DNA of 59,832 bases, from assembly GCA_016929335.1 (NCBI GenBank), contig JAFGIY010000202.1, positions 1 through 59,832 of the forward strand, given 5' to 3'. Below the pieces are notes generated by a model. The model had not been told where the DNA came from, ran no database searches, and worked only from the letters and a program-made list of their open reading frames with translations. Positions within the stretch are counted from its first letter, which is position 1. Each line of letters opens with the position of its first letter. Source of the DNA: Acidobacteriota bacterium. GTDB taxonomy: Bacteria > Acidobacteriota > UBA6911. Shown one piece after another: positions 17,423-25,924 of the stretch. The position numbers were made by a program, and so were the translations under genes.

Positions 17423-19333
17423 TCAGGGAGTATGCTTTAAAAAAACTACGGACAGCGGAGGAAGCAGCAGGTTCAGCGAGTATTCCCGGTCATGTGAATG
17501 AATGGAATCCGCCTTAATTCCCCCGGCGTTGCCCATGCCGCTGCCCCAATACTCTTTTGCGTCGCTGTTCAGCAATTCTTTCCAGTACCCTCCGACGGAC
17601 ACGCCGACACGATAATTCAGCCGGGGAACCGGAGTGAAGTTGCACACAATCAAAACCTCTCCGTCCGGATGAGATCCCTTCCGTAGGAAGGAAATAACGC
17701 TGTTATCCGCATCGCCGCCATCGATCCATTCAAAACCGGCCGGCTCCGTGTCAAGATGCATCGCGGCCTCTTCTCTGTAAAGCCGGTTGATATCTTCCAT
17801 CCACCGGAGGAGGCCCCGGTGTCGGTCGTAATCCAGCAGATCCCAGTCCAGACTGCTGTTGTGGTCCCACTCCCGCCACTGGCCGAATTCACTCCCCATA
17901 AAAAGCAGCTTTTTCCCCGGCTGTGCATACATGTATCCGAGCAACAGCCGGAGATTCGCAAACTTCTGCCAGTCATCTCCCGGCATCTTTGCCAGAAGCG
18001 AGCCTTTGCCGTGCACGACTTCGTCATGGGAGAGAGGCATTACGAAGTTCTCTGAGAAAGTATAAAGCGAGCGAAAGGTCAGTTCGTTATGGTGGTATTT
18101 GCGATGCACCGGGTCGAGGCTGATATATTTCAGCGTATCATGCATCCAGCCCATATCCCACTTGTAACCGAAACCGAGTCCGCCGACATATGCCGGTTTG
18201 GTTGCCATCGGCCACGCCGTCGATTCTTCCGCGATGATCTGAATGTCGGGATGGGCTTTGTAGGCTTCCTCATTGAAGCGGCGAATAAAATCGACGGCTT
18301 CCAGATTTTCTCTTCCTCCGTATTGATTGGGGATCCATTCGCCTTCGGCACGTGAATAATCCAGATAAAGCATGGACGCGACCGCATCCATGCGCAAGCC
18401 GTCCACATGGTATTTGTCCAGCCAGTACAAACCGCTGCTGATAAGGTAACTGCGAATTTCGTTTCTGCCGTAGTTGAAGATCGATGTATTCCAATCCGGG
18501 TGCATGCCTTGCCGCGGGTCTTCATGCTCGTATAGGTGCGTCCCATCGAAGAAGGTAAGCCCATGCTCGTCGTTCGGGAAATGGGACGGCACCCAGTCCA
18601 GGATAACGCCGATGCCTTCCTGATGAAGGCAATCGATCAGATGCATGAAATCCTGCGGCGCGCCGTACCGGCTTGTAGGCGCGAAAAATCCGGTGACCTG
18701 GTAGCCCCAGGATCCGTAGAAGGGATGCTCCATGACGGGCAGGAATTCCACATGGGTAAAGCCCGTGCGCTTGACATGATCCGCAAGCCGGGGGGCCAGT
18801 TCGCGGTATGTCATGAAACGGTGATTTTCCTCGGGGACCCGTTGCCAGGAGCCGAGGTGGACTTCATAAATGGCCATTGGAGCATGCATGGAATTGAACG
18901 CATGCCGTTTATTCATCCAATCGCGATCATTCCAGGAATAATCAAGATCCCATACAATCGAGGCTGTTTCAGGCGGGATCTGGGTACAAAATGCAAACGG
19001 ATCGGCTTTGTCCACAACATAATCAACATATTTCGTCCGGATCCGAAACTTGTAATGGGCTCCCTTGCCTATCCCCGCAATACAGCCCTCCCATATTCCC
19101 GAACTGCCTCTGGATCGCAGCGGGTGCCGTGTCCCGTCCCATTCGTTAAAGTCTCCAAGCACGGAGACCTGTTCTGCATTAGGCGCCCATACCGAAAAAT
19201 AGACTTCCTGCCTGCCATCGAACGTTAATGGGTGAGCGCCCATTTTCTCATACAGGCGAAAATGGGATCCCTCATTAAACAGATACAGATCGTCCTCTGT
19301 GATCAGACTGCAGTCATGGCGAATTTCGATCAT
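17423..19333 (-). CDS. glgB: 1,4-alpha-glucan branching enzyme (GH13)
   Basis: This 636-residue GlgB introduces alpha-1,6 branches into glycogen. It has a CBM48 N-terminal domain (FSVWAPNAEQVSVLGDFNEW, 46-65), then the GH13 barrel with DGLRMDAVASM (nucleophile Asp316), IIAEE (acid/base Glu369) and LSHDEVVHGK (transition-state Asp437), and a C-terminal beta domain. Length is that of the shorter GlgB class without an extra N1 module. ATG at 19333. It lies 170 nt upstream of the GH57 gene. The glycogen synthase gene glgA is 35 kb away in the same window. An inverted heptad array begins 20 nt upstream of the start. Confidence 0.95.
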   Translation of the reverse strand: MIEIRHDCSLITEDDLYLFNEGSHFRLYEKMGAHPLTFDGRQEVYFSVWAPNAEQVSVLGDFNEWDGTRHPLRSRGSSGIWEGCIAGIGKGAHYKFRIRTKYVDYVVDKADPFAFCTQIPPETASIVWDLDYSWNDRDWMNKRHAFNSMHAPMAIYEVHLGSWQRVPEENHRFMTYRELAPRLADHVKRTGFTHVEFLPVMEHPFYGSWGYQVTGFFAPTSRYGAPQDFMHLIDCLHQEGIGVILDWVPSHFPNDEHGLTFFDGTHLYEHEDPRQGMHPDWNTSIFNYGRNEIRSYLISSGLYWLDKYHVDGLRMDAVASMLYLDYSRAEGEWIPNQYGGRENLEAVDFIRRFNEEAYKAHPDIQIIAEESTAWPMATKPAYVGGLGFGYKWDMGWMHDTLKYISLDPVHRKYHHNELTFRSLYTFSENFVMPLSHDEVVHGKGSLLAKMPGDDWQKFANLRLLLGYMYAQPGKKLLFMGSEFGQWREWDHNSSLDWDLLDYDRHRGLLRWMEDINRLYREEAAMHLDTEPAGFEWIDGGDADNSVISFLRKGSHPDGEVLIVCNFTPVPRLNYRVGVSVGGYWKELLNSDAKEYWGSGMGNAGGIKADSIHSHDREYSLNLLLPPLSVVFLKHTP

Positions 19334-19352
19334 AATAGTCTCGCTATTCAGA

Positions 19353-19442
19353 ATTACGAATTACGAATGACGAATTACGAATTGAAAAGCCCAAACCGGG
19401 ATGTATGTTTTAATTTGTAATTCGTCATTCGTAATTCGTAAT
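19353..19442. repeat. Inverted pair of heptad arrays (ATTACGA / TCGTAAT)
   Basis: The left arm 19353-19380 is ATTACGA, ATTACGA, ATGACGA, ATTACGA. The right arm 19415-19442 is the matching reverse complement with one mismatch. The variant ATGACGA is mirrored by TCGTCAT in the right arm. The arms are separated by 34 nt. Confidence 0.85.
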
Positions 19443-19595
19443 TCCGTTCCGTATCTCTTGAACCATGCCGGCATGTCTCAATGTTACAGGAAATGGGAGG
19501 TAATCCGCCAAGTTTTCTGTATGCAGGCGGTAATCGACTACGTTTTGAAGGCGTGGCTTTGGCTTACCCCGCACAGCGGGGCGGCTTTTTTTATC

Positions 19596-19714
19596 TCGGG
19601 GTCGGGGTCGGAGTCGGTATCGGGGTCGGCTTTTAGCCATGAAGCATATCCATTGTGTTCGCATTTAATATCATTTCTACTCGACCCCGATACCGATAGC
19701 GACCCCGACCCCGA
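19596..19714. repeat. Inverted pair of TCGGGG hexad arrays
   Basis: The left arm 19596-19628 consists of TCGGGG-like 6-nt units. The right arm 19682-19714 is its reverse complement, with three adjacent mismatches in 33 positions. The spacer is 53 nt. The layout matches the heptad pairs, but the unit is 6 nt. Confidence 0.8.
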
Positions 19715-19947
19715 AAAAATCTTCCCTTTGCCATATATCTTCCCATGTCAACGGCATGCCGGAGCGGCTTAGCCTATCAGGGTTGCTCGGCCATAAGCCG
19801 TGGGTTCAGCCGGACACTGAGAATGTTGACATGGTGCTTTTCGTAATATTTGTCCAGGAGGATTTGATGCTGCTCTTTTCCGTCAAAAGGGCTATGTTAC
19901 CGTAGATGCAGGAATCGTCATCCTGAAATTGAAGAATGAGGCGGGCC

Positions 19948-20688
19948 ATGGAACTTACAAAGGAAGAATTGCTCCGGTATAACCGGCAGATCATGATTCC
20001 CGAGATTGGGGAAGAGGGACAGAGAAAGCTGAAGAACGCAAAAGTATTTGTGGCGGGAGTCGGAGGACTGGGCTCCATTTCATCCTACTATCTGACTGCT
20101 GCCGGGATCGGTCATTTGACCATTGTCGATAAAGACAAGGTCGACTACAGCAATCTGAACCGCCAGATCATTCACTGGACCAGCGACGTCGGCAATTGGA
20201 AAACCGAGTCGGGAATCCGAAAACTGCAGAATCTGAATCCGCACTGCTCGATACGGGCGATTCAGGCCGAAATCAGAGAAGATAATTGCCGGGAACTCAT
20301 CGGGGACTGTTCGATTATCGTGGATGCCATGGACAACATGAAGACGCGCAGGATCCTGAATGCTGCCTCGGTCAAGAATGGGATCCCCTATATCTACGGA
20401 GGAGTGCATCAGCTGGATGGCCTGGCATCGGTGTTCGTTCCCGGCGAAACGCCATGCCTGGAGTGTGTGTTCCCGCGTCACGCCGCTGAATCCGATACAG
20501 CCCCGCCGGGGATCCTGGGACCGGTGCCGGGAGTCATTGCCTGCATTCAGGCGATAGAAGCCGTGAAGCTGATACTGGGTATTAATGGACTGCTGACCGG
20601 GAGACTGCTGTGTTTCTGCGGACTCGATATGACGTTCCGGGAGTTTAAGATCAGCCAAAATCCTGAGTGCCCCGTCTGCAGGCTTTAG
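19948..20688 (+). CDS. ThiF/MoeB/HesA-family E1-like adenylyltransferase
   Basis: This 246-residue enzyme adenylates the C-terminus of a ubiquitin-like sulfur carrier (ThiS/MoaD type). Visible features are the nucleotide loop GVGGLGS (37-43), DKDKVDYSNLNRQ (61-73, family signature), DAMDN, and two zinc pairs, CLEC (Cys170, Cys173) and CPVC (Cys241, Cys244). There is no rhodanese domain, so it is the short form. No sulfur-carrier gene is adjacent, so thiamine, molybdopterin or another carrier cannot be distinguished. The ATG at 19948 is preferred because GAGG precedes it. The TAG stop shares its last two bases with the palindrome at 20687. Confidence 0.9.
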   Translation: MELTKEELLRYNRQIMIPEIGEEGQRKLKNAKVFVAGVGGLGSISSYYLTAAGIGHLTIVDKDKVDYSNLNRQIIHWTSDVGNWKTESGIRKLQNLNPHCSIRAIQAEIREDNCRELIGDCSIIVDAMDNMKTRRILNAASVKNGIPYIYGGVHQLDGLASVFVPGETPCLECVFPRHAAESDTAPPGILGPVPGVIACIQAIEAVKLILGINGLLTGRLLCFCGLDMTFREFKISQNPECPVCRL

Positions 20689-20728
20689 CCACGAATTGCA
20701 CGGATTTATATTAGTGCAATTCGTGGCT
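20687..20728. repeat. GCCACGAATT-family palindrome between convergent genes
   Basis: Arms AGCCACGAATTGCAC / GTGCAATTCGTGGCT form a perfect 15-bp stem with a 12-nt loop. It overlaps the E1-like gene stop by 2 nt and ends 3 nt before the aminotransferase stop. It fills the whole convergent gap and could act as a bidirectional 3'-end hairpin. Confidence 0.85.
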
Positions 20729-20731
20729 GCA

Positions 20732-21901
20732 TTATTGGATTTTTGCCAGGGCGCGGGCAAAAGCGGGCAGAGAGTTCACGATCGTCTCGCGCGGCACGGT
20801 GAGCGACAGGCGGACATAACCGCCCCGGCCAAATCCGCTGCCCGGCACTACCAGCACTCCTTCAGCCTGAAGGATGCGCAGAAATTTCATGTCATCCGGA
20901 ATGGGCGTTTTCAGGAAAACATAGAAAGCGCCTTGAGGTTTACTCACTTCATAGCCTATCTCAGCCAGTCCATCGCACATCAGATCCCGCTTTTCACGGT
21001 AAACGCTCAGATCCGGCAATGCTTCGGGCGCTTCGGCGGTCACAAGCTGCCAGATGGCAGGCGCATTGATGAATCCAAGAATGCGGTTCGTGAATGTGCA
21101 TGCATGAATGAGAGAGTCCGCATCGGCCAGCCTGGGCGAGATTGCAGTGTAGCCTATACGTTCGCCGGCGAGAGACCATGTTTTGGAATAAGAAGTGGTA
21201 AGGATGTAGTTGGAGATGATCGAGGCCATCTCCGGAACCGTCGCTCCGTCATAGGCATAGGCTTTGTAAGGCTCGTCGCTGAGCACCGCGATGGGGTGGT
21301 CGGCACGCTTAAGAACCCCTTCGAGATCCCGCAACGCGGATTCCGAGTAGATGACGCCTGTCGGATTGTTGGGCGAGTTCAATATGATCACGCGCGTTTG
21401 CGGCGTGATCTTCGACTCGATTTCTGCTATGTCCAGAGAGAAATCCTCTTTGGTTTCTGCGGGCACCATCCGCCCGCCATGATTGCCTATATAAAATTGA
21501 TAATCGGGGAAAAAGGGCATATTCACAATCACCTCGTTGCCCGGATCGAGGATTGCTTTCAATACCGCGTTCATGGCTCCCGCGCAGCCGACAGTCATGA
21601 TTATGGAGTCTTGCGTAAACGGAACGCCTGTGTCCCGGGAGAGACGTTTTGCGATCGCTTCCCGGACAGCGGGGAAGCCGGCATTCGGCATGTAGCCATG
21701 CGCGCCGGACCGGTTTTCCTGAGCCAGCTTCTGGAAAGTGGTCTGCACGCTCTTCGGCGGATCCTCGCTTGGATTGCCAAGCGTGAAGTCAAAGATATTT
21801 TCGGCTCCCCGCTCGGCCTTCAAACGGATGCCTTCTTCGAACATCCTGCGTATCCAGGATGCCCTTTCAAGTTGCTGTTGAACAACATTAGAGACAATCA
21901 T
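20732..21901 (-). CDS. Class I/II PLP-dependent aminotransferase
   Basis: This 389-residue fold-type I aminotransferase has LGNPSEDPP near the N-terminus, NSPNNPTG at 175-182 (PLP phosphate/ring region), SDEPYKAY (209-216) and the Schiff-base lysine Lys240 in TSYSKTWSLAGERIGY. A C-terminal Arg in GGYVRLSL should bind the substrate carboxylate. The substrate cannot be assigned; aspartate, alanine or aromatic amino acids are all possible. GGAG lies 6 nt before the ATG at 21901. It is convergent with the E1-like gene. The Nramp gene lies 177 nt upstream on the same strand. Confidence 0.9.
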   Translation of the reverse strand: MIVSNVVQQQLERASWIRRMFEEGIRLKAERGAENIFDFTLGNPSEDPPKSVQTTFQKLAQENRSGAHGYMPNAGFPAVREAIAKRLSRDTGVPFTQDSIIMTVGCAGAMNAVLKAILDPGNEVIVNMPFFPDYQFYIGNHGGRMVPAETKEDFSLDIAEIESKITPQTRVIILNSPNNPTGVIYSESALRDLEGVLKRADHPIAVLSDEPYKAYAYDGATVPEMASIISNYILTTSYSKTWSLAGERIGYTAISPRLADADSLIHACTFTNRILGFINAPAIWQLVTAEAPEALPDLSVYREKRDLMCDGLAEIGYEVSKPQGAFYVFLKTPIPDDMKFLRILQAEGVLVVPGSGFGRGGYVRLSLTVPRETIVNSLPAFARALAKIQ

Positions 21902-22060
21902 TGAATACTCCTATCCTGCTTTTTGTCCTGCCAAAAATGGATCGTCCGCAAATTGCGAGTGCCCGAGCAAAACAAGAGCTCAAATTTTAACTGCAGCAGC
22001 GGCCGCAAAGCAAGAGAAGTAAGAAGCCGGCAGTGGAATACAGGAGGGAAGGCATGCCAA

Positions 22061-22078
22061 TTCGTGCAATTCGCGGCT
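22061..22078. repeat. Single arm of the GCCACGAATT palindrome family
   Basis: TTCGTGCAATTCGCGGCT matches the right arm of the elements at 12530 and 20687 with one change. Its partner arm is missing. It directly abuts the stop codon of the Nramp gene at 22079. Confidence 0.6.
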
Positions 22079-23356
22079 CTACGGGAGATATTGAGGCAGG
22101 AAGGCACGTATTGCAAGCAGCAGCGTCAGGATGATGATTACGATGCAGGTCGTCCAGGCGATGATGTTAAAGGTGCGGGTGTTTCGGTAGGCGCCCATCA
22201 GGTCTTTCCGGTTGCACAGCCGCAGCATGAAGATCAGTATGAAAGGAAGAAGTACGCCGTTGGCGACCTGGGAGAGCAGCATGATCGGCACCTGCCGGCT
22301 TTCACTGAGTATAAGAACTGCCAGGCCTCCCAGAATAATCAGGCCCGTGTAAAGCGAATAGAAAGCCGGAGCTTCATGGAGACGCTTGTTGATTCCCGCC
22401 TCAAATCCCAGTCCTTCGCAGACGGTGTAAGCCGTAGCCAGAGGCAGGATGCTTGCGGCGAATAGAGAGGCGTTTACCAGACCGAAGGCAAAGAGAGCGG
22501 CCGCCGCATTGCCGGCCAATGGTTTGAGAGCCAGCGCTGCATCTGCAGCGTCGCGGATCTGTTGATGGCCGCTTTCATGGATCGTAGCCGCACATGCCAC
22601 GATTATGAAGAAGGCGACAACGTCGACAATGATGCAGCCGATGATGACGTCCCATCGTGCCTGGACGTAGTGCTTCAGCTTGATGCCTTTTTCAACCACC
22701 GAGGCCTGCAGGTAGAATTGCATCCAGGGAGCGATGGTTGTCCCTACCAGACCGATGACCATGTAGAGGGAGCTCGTGTCAAAGCCCAGGGTGGGCTTGA
22801 TCGTGCCCAAAGCCGCTTCTTTCCAGTCCGGATGCGCCGCAAATCCCGAAATGATATAGGAGACGTAGAAAAAGCAGGCGACCAGAAACACCTTTTCGAC
22901 GATGCGGGATGTGCCTCTGACGACGAGAATCCAGACCAGAAATGCACCAAAGGGTACGGAGAAGAACCGGCTGACGTGGAATATGGACATGCCTGAGGCG
23001 AGGCCTGCGAATTCCGAAATCGTATTCCCCCAGTTGGCGATCAGAAGCAATATCATCAGGATGAAGGTAGTGCGGAATCCATATTCCTCCCGGATGAGGT
23101 CGGCAAGCCCTTTGCCTGTGACCATGCCCATCCGAGCCACCATTTCCTGAACCACAATGAGAGCGACAGTAATCGGAATGAGGGTCCACAACAGCGAATA
23201 GCCGTAACGGGCTCCCGCCACCGAATACGTAAAAATACCGCCGGCATCATTATCGACGTTGGCCGTAATAATGCCCGGGCCAAGAACGCTTAGAAAGATA
23301 ATGATGCTGTTGCGCCAATGTTTCAGCCGCGCCGAGTTGACGGGAACCATGACCAT
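22079..23356 (-). CDS. Nramp-family divalent metal transporter, atypical (Mg-type candidate)
   Basis: This 425-residue inner-membrane protein has about 11 hydrophobic helices and the Nramp N-terminal layout (GPGIITANVDNDAGG, then MGMVTGKGLADLIREEYG). The canonical metal-site motifs are changed. The helix-1 DPGN motif reads DAGG (37-40). The helix-6 MPHN region reads APWMQ (209-213), so the transition-metal-binding Met and the His are absent. Loss of that Met is typical of Nramp-related magnesium transporters. The downstream neighbour in most Nramp operons is a regulator; here the gene follows, by 6 nt, a protein built from MgtE sensor domains. Both observations point to Mg2+ rather than Mn/Fe. 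The start is uncertain (MVMVP at 23356) and lacks a strong ribosome site. Confidence 0.85.
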   Translation of the reverse strand: MVMVPVNSARLKHWRNSIIIFLSVLGPGIITANVDNDAGGIFTYSVAGARYGYSLLWTLIPITVALIVVQEMVARMGMVTGKGLADLIREEYGFRTTFILMILLLIANWGNTISEFAGLASGMSIFHVSRFFSVPFGAFLVWILVVRGTSRIVEKVFLVACFFYVSYIISGFAAHPDWKEAALGTIKPTLGFDTSSLYMVIGLVGTTIAPWMQFYLQASVVEKGIKLKHYVQARWDVIIGCIIVDVVAFFIIVACAATIHESGHQQIRDAADAALALKPLAGNAAAALFAFGLVNASLFAASILPLATAYTVCEGLGFEAGINKRLHEAPAFYSLYTGLIILGGLAVLILSESRQVPIMLLSQVANGVLLPFILIFMLRLCNRKDLMGAYRNTRTFNIIAWTTCIVIIILTLLLAIRAFLPQYLP

Positions 23357-23362
23357 AGGCTT

Positions 23363-24604
23363 CTATTTCTCTTTCAGCACCAATTCCAGAACGTCGTCTG
23401 CCGTAACCACGCCAAGAAGCCGGCCTTTATCGTCCACCACCGGCAGGGCAAGCAGGTTGTATTTATGAAACATGTTGATAACGGTTTTTCTGTCTGCATG
23501 AAACGGGACTGATATAACCGGTTCGGAGACAAGCGCGTTAAGAGTCGTGTTTCTATCGGATACAAGCAGATGCGCCAGCGGCACCACACGTGTGAGAACC
23601 ATATCCGCCGAAACCAGGAAGATGGAATGAATGGACTCCAGTGCGCCGTCGAAATTTCTGAGCCCTTCAATGGCGGCTTCTACGGTCGCGGTTTCGTCGA
23701 GCATAATAAATTCCGTCGTCATGAATCCACCGGCCGTATTTTCTTCAAAGCCGAGCAGCTCGCGCACCTCTTCGGCTTCTTCCGCCTCCATATTCGCAAG
23801 CACTTCGGCGGAGGTTTCCGGCGGGAGCTCCTGAAGCACATCGGCGGCTTCATCCGGATCCATCTCCTCGACTATGTCGGCTGCTTTACCGGCGGAAAGG
23901 CTGTTCAGCAGCGCTACCTGCATACGCGTTGGAATTTCGGATACGGCTTCTGCCGCCGTTTCATCATCCAGCGATTCGATTACGGATCGCTGTTCATCGC
24001 TGCTGAGTTCCTCCAGGATATCGGCCAGATCCGCCGGATGGAGTTGCGCGAGGCGGTTGTAGGAAATCCTGAGCTTTACGCGCCTTGCGGAATCGGGTTC
24101 GATGAGATTGACAAATTCCCACGGTATCGTCCTGGTCGGCAATATGGAAGTGATGGTACGGATTTTATGTTTTGCGAACAGGCCCTGAAGGAGGCGGCGG
24201 GCTCCTGCGGCGGCTCCCACATTCACTGCCACGATACGCAGTTCCGTATGCTTATGGCTGGGCTGAATGTCAAAGTCCACATCGATGACGCGCACAACCT
24301 TGCGGTCATTGACATCGATAATCTGCTGGTCCAGGACGTCTTTTTTTATGCGGAGGAGCCCTTCATCCGGAACCAGATCGCGAATTTCTTCCATGCGCGC
24401 GCCGGTTTGTGCGGCACGAACGGAGATGGTGGAAATCTGCTCGTGCGGGATGCACATGATCTTCTTCTTGGGAGTCATCACAAAAAAGCAGGCTATCTGG
24501 AACGAATTCTGGCTTGGATTGATCGCTAAATCCACCAGCTGTCCCAAATACTCCCCTTTGGCATCATGCATCGGAAGATTTTCAAGCTCGGTGAAATAAA
24601 TCAT
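23363..24604 (-). CDS. Soluble PRC-barrel / MgtE_N / CBS-pair protein, probable Mg2+ sensor for the Nramp partner
   Basis: The 413-residue product has no membrane helix. Residues about 1-70 and 85-150 look like two PRC-barrel domains (TELENLPMHDAKGEYLGQLV; then LRIKKDVLDQQIIDVNDRKV). Residues about 205-300 are an MgtE N-terminal superhelix (LHPADLADILEELSSDEQR and repeated DPDEAADVL-like units). Residues about 300-413 are two CBS domains starting at TAGGFMTTE. In MgtE channels the N-CBS region senses cytosolic Mg2+ and gates a C-terminal membrane domain; that membrane domain is missing here. The Nramp gene starts 6 nt downstream, so the two are co-transcribed. Inference: this is a separate regulatory subunit. 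The ATG at 24604 has GAGG 5 nt upstream. Confidence 0.85.
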   Translation of the reverse strand: MIYFTELENLPMHDAKGEYLGQLVDLAINPSQNSFQIACFFVMTPKKKIMCIPHEQISTISVRAAQTGARMEEIRDLVPDEGLLRIKKDVLDQQIIDVNDRKVVRVIDVDFDIQPSHKHTELRIVAVNVGAAAGARRLLQGLFAKHKIRTITSILPTRTIPWEFVNLIEPDSARRVKLRISYNRLAQLHPADLADILEELSSDEQRSVIESLDDETAAEAVSEIPTRMQVALLNSLSAGKAADIVEEMDPDEAADVLQELPPETSAEVLANMEAEEAEEVRELLGFEENTAGGFMTTEFIMLDETATVEAAIEGLRNFDGALESIHSIFLVSADMVLTRVVPLAHLLVSDRNTTLNALVSEPVISVPFHADRKTVINMFHKYNLLALPVVDDKGRLLGVVTADDVLELVLKEK

Positions 24605-24658
24605 AAGCGCCTCGCCCCTTTTAATGGACATAGTACACCATGCCTGCATAGATGCAGT

Positions 24659-24692
24659 CCACGAATTGGCACGAAAGCAGAAAGATTCGTGG
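24659..24692. repeat. Degenerate GCCACGAATT-family palindrome
   Basis: CCACGAAT and ATTCGTGG pair over 8 bp, with an 18-nt loop that keeps TGGCACGAA. It lies in the divergent gap between the MgtE_N/CBS gene and the GuaA-like gene, together with their promoters. Confidence 0.55.
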
Positions 24693-24815
24693 CTTATTTT
24701 TATTGCCTGCCTGCCGCTCTGTGGTGGATACTTGCGCTTCCCTAAATTACAGGCTTGCGCCTCAACATGAATATGGTTTTTCTTTAACAGCCGGTTTCCG
24801 GTGGAGGTGGTCACG

Positions 24816-25778
24816 ATGATCCAGGAAATAACAGCAGCGAATCTTGATCCAAAGAAGTTTATCGACGAGCAGGCGGGCATAATACGGGAAGCCGTCGGCC
24901 GGAATACGGCCATTAATGCTCTGTCCGGAGGCGTAGATTCTTCGGCCGTTACCATGATCGGGCACAAAGCCCTGGGTGATGGGCTGAAGACCATTTTTGT
25001 GGAAAACGGCCTGATGCGCGAGGGGGAACCCGAACGGATCGTTGCGCTGTTTCGCGATCTCGGGGTTCATGTTCGGCTTGTCGATGCGCGGGATGAATTC
25101 TTAAAGGCTTTGAAGGGGATCAAGGATCCTGAGGAGAAACGCGAAGCCATCACTCAAACGTTTTATAAGAAGGTCTTCGGCCGCCTGGTCCGTGAAACCG
25201 GAGCGAAACATCTGCTGCAGGGCACGATCCTTACCGATGTGGACGAGACTGTCGCAGGAATAAAGCGCCAGCACAATGTTTTTGAACAGCTCGGCATCAA
25301 TCCCGAAGAGGCTTTCGGATATAAAATCCTGGAGCCTCTTGTGCAGCTGCGCAAAGACGGCGTGCGGAAGGTTGCAGAGGCTTTGGGCCTCCCTGCGTCG
25401 GTCTATCAAAGAATGCCTTTCCCGGGCCCGGCCCTGGCAGCCCGTATAATCGGTGAAGTCACGGCCGAGAAACTCGCGCTGGTGCGCAAAGCGACTGCCA
25501 TCACCGAGGAGCTCCTTGCTTCCTCAGGCGCTTTCCAGTATATGGCAATTCTTCATGAGGACCGCGTAACCGGGATGCGCGAAGGGAAGCGGGACTTTGG
25601 CTTTCAGATTGAGGTTCGCTGCTGGGAAAGCATGGACGCCCGGCGCGCAATCCCGAAGAGACTGGACTGGGAAGTCCTTGAAAACCTCAGTCTCAAAATC
25701 CTGGATGGAGTCCCCGGCGTTGTCAGCGTGACATACAATATTGCCCCAAAGCCTCCATCCACCATGGAAGCAGTTTAA
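24816..25778 (+). CDS. GuaA-like ATP pyrophosphatase (stand-alone, divergent)
   Basis: The 320-residue product matches the ATP-PPase plus dimerisation part of GMP synthase but has no glutaminase domain. It has the PP-loop SGGVDSS (37-43), FVENGLMREGE, QGTILTDVDE and MPFPGPALAARIIGEV. It differs from true GMP synthases where XMP binds. The usual HHNVGGLP segment reads QHNVFEQLGINPEEAFGYK, and the C-terminal KPPATIEWE reads KPPSTMEAV. I recall this subgroup being labelled either GMP synthase or ExsB-family regulator in databases; its substrate is not clear to me. The start at 24816 follows GGAGGTG with good spacing. It is divergent from the MgtE_N/CBS gene. Confidence 0.75.
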   Translation: MIQEITAANLDPKKFIDEQAGIIREAVGRNTAINALSGGVDSSAVTMIGHKALGDGLKTIFVENGLMREGEPERIVALFRDLGVHVRLVDARDEFLKALKGIKDPEEKREAITQTFYKKVFGRLVRETGAKHLLQGTILTDVDETVAGIKRQHNVFEQLGINPEEAFGYKILEPLVQLRKDGVRKVAEALGLPASVYQRMPFPGPALAARIIGEVTAEKLALVRKATAITEELLASSGAFQYMAILHEDRVTGMREGKRDFGFQIEVRCWESMDARRAIPKRLDWEVLENLSLKILDGVPGVVSVTYNIAPKPPSTMEAV

Positions 25779-25924
25779 TTACCTGTTGGAGCCCCGGCGT
25801 CTTCGAGTCTTGAAGTGGATATAACTCATAGATGCCAAGGCTCCAGGGATTGAATGATTCCGAGCAGGGCGGGCTTTGTTGACGGGCCTGTTATTGCAAA
25901 CTCCGTTGTTTTAAAATTTCACCG

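Larger units (their letters stand above)
19334..19947. other. 614-bp divergent intergenic stretch with two large inverted arrays
   Basis: No gene is supported. The stretch contains an inverted heptad pair (19353-19442), a terminator-like hairpin near 19569-19592 (CCCCGC-ACA-GCGGGG, then CGGC and a T-run) and an inverted hexad pair (19596-19714). Promoters for glgB (minus) and the E1-like gene (plus) must be here, but none stands out. Confidence 0.5.

Noticed and set aside
19569..19592. Plus-strand terminator (CCCCGC-ACA-GCGGGG, then CGGC and a T-run)
   Set aside because: The structure is reasonable but there is no plus-strand gene upstream for it to terminate; mentioned only within the gap entry.
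24605..24994. N-terminal extension of the MgtE_N/CBS frame by 130 residues
   Set aside because: It runs into the divergent GuaA-like gene and crosses a palindrome; the internal ATG at 24604 has a good ribosome site and starts the PRC domain.
25779..25924. Cobalamin or Ni/Co riboswitch upstream of the cbiM scar
   Set aside because: No conserved core motif of either riboswitch could be recognised by eye.
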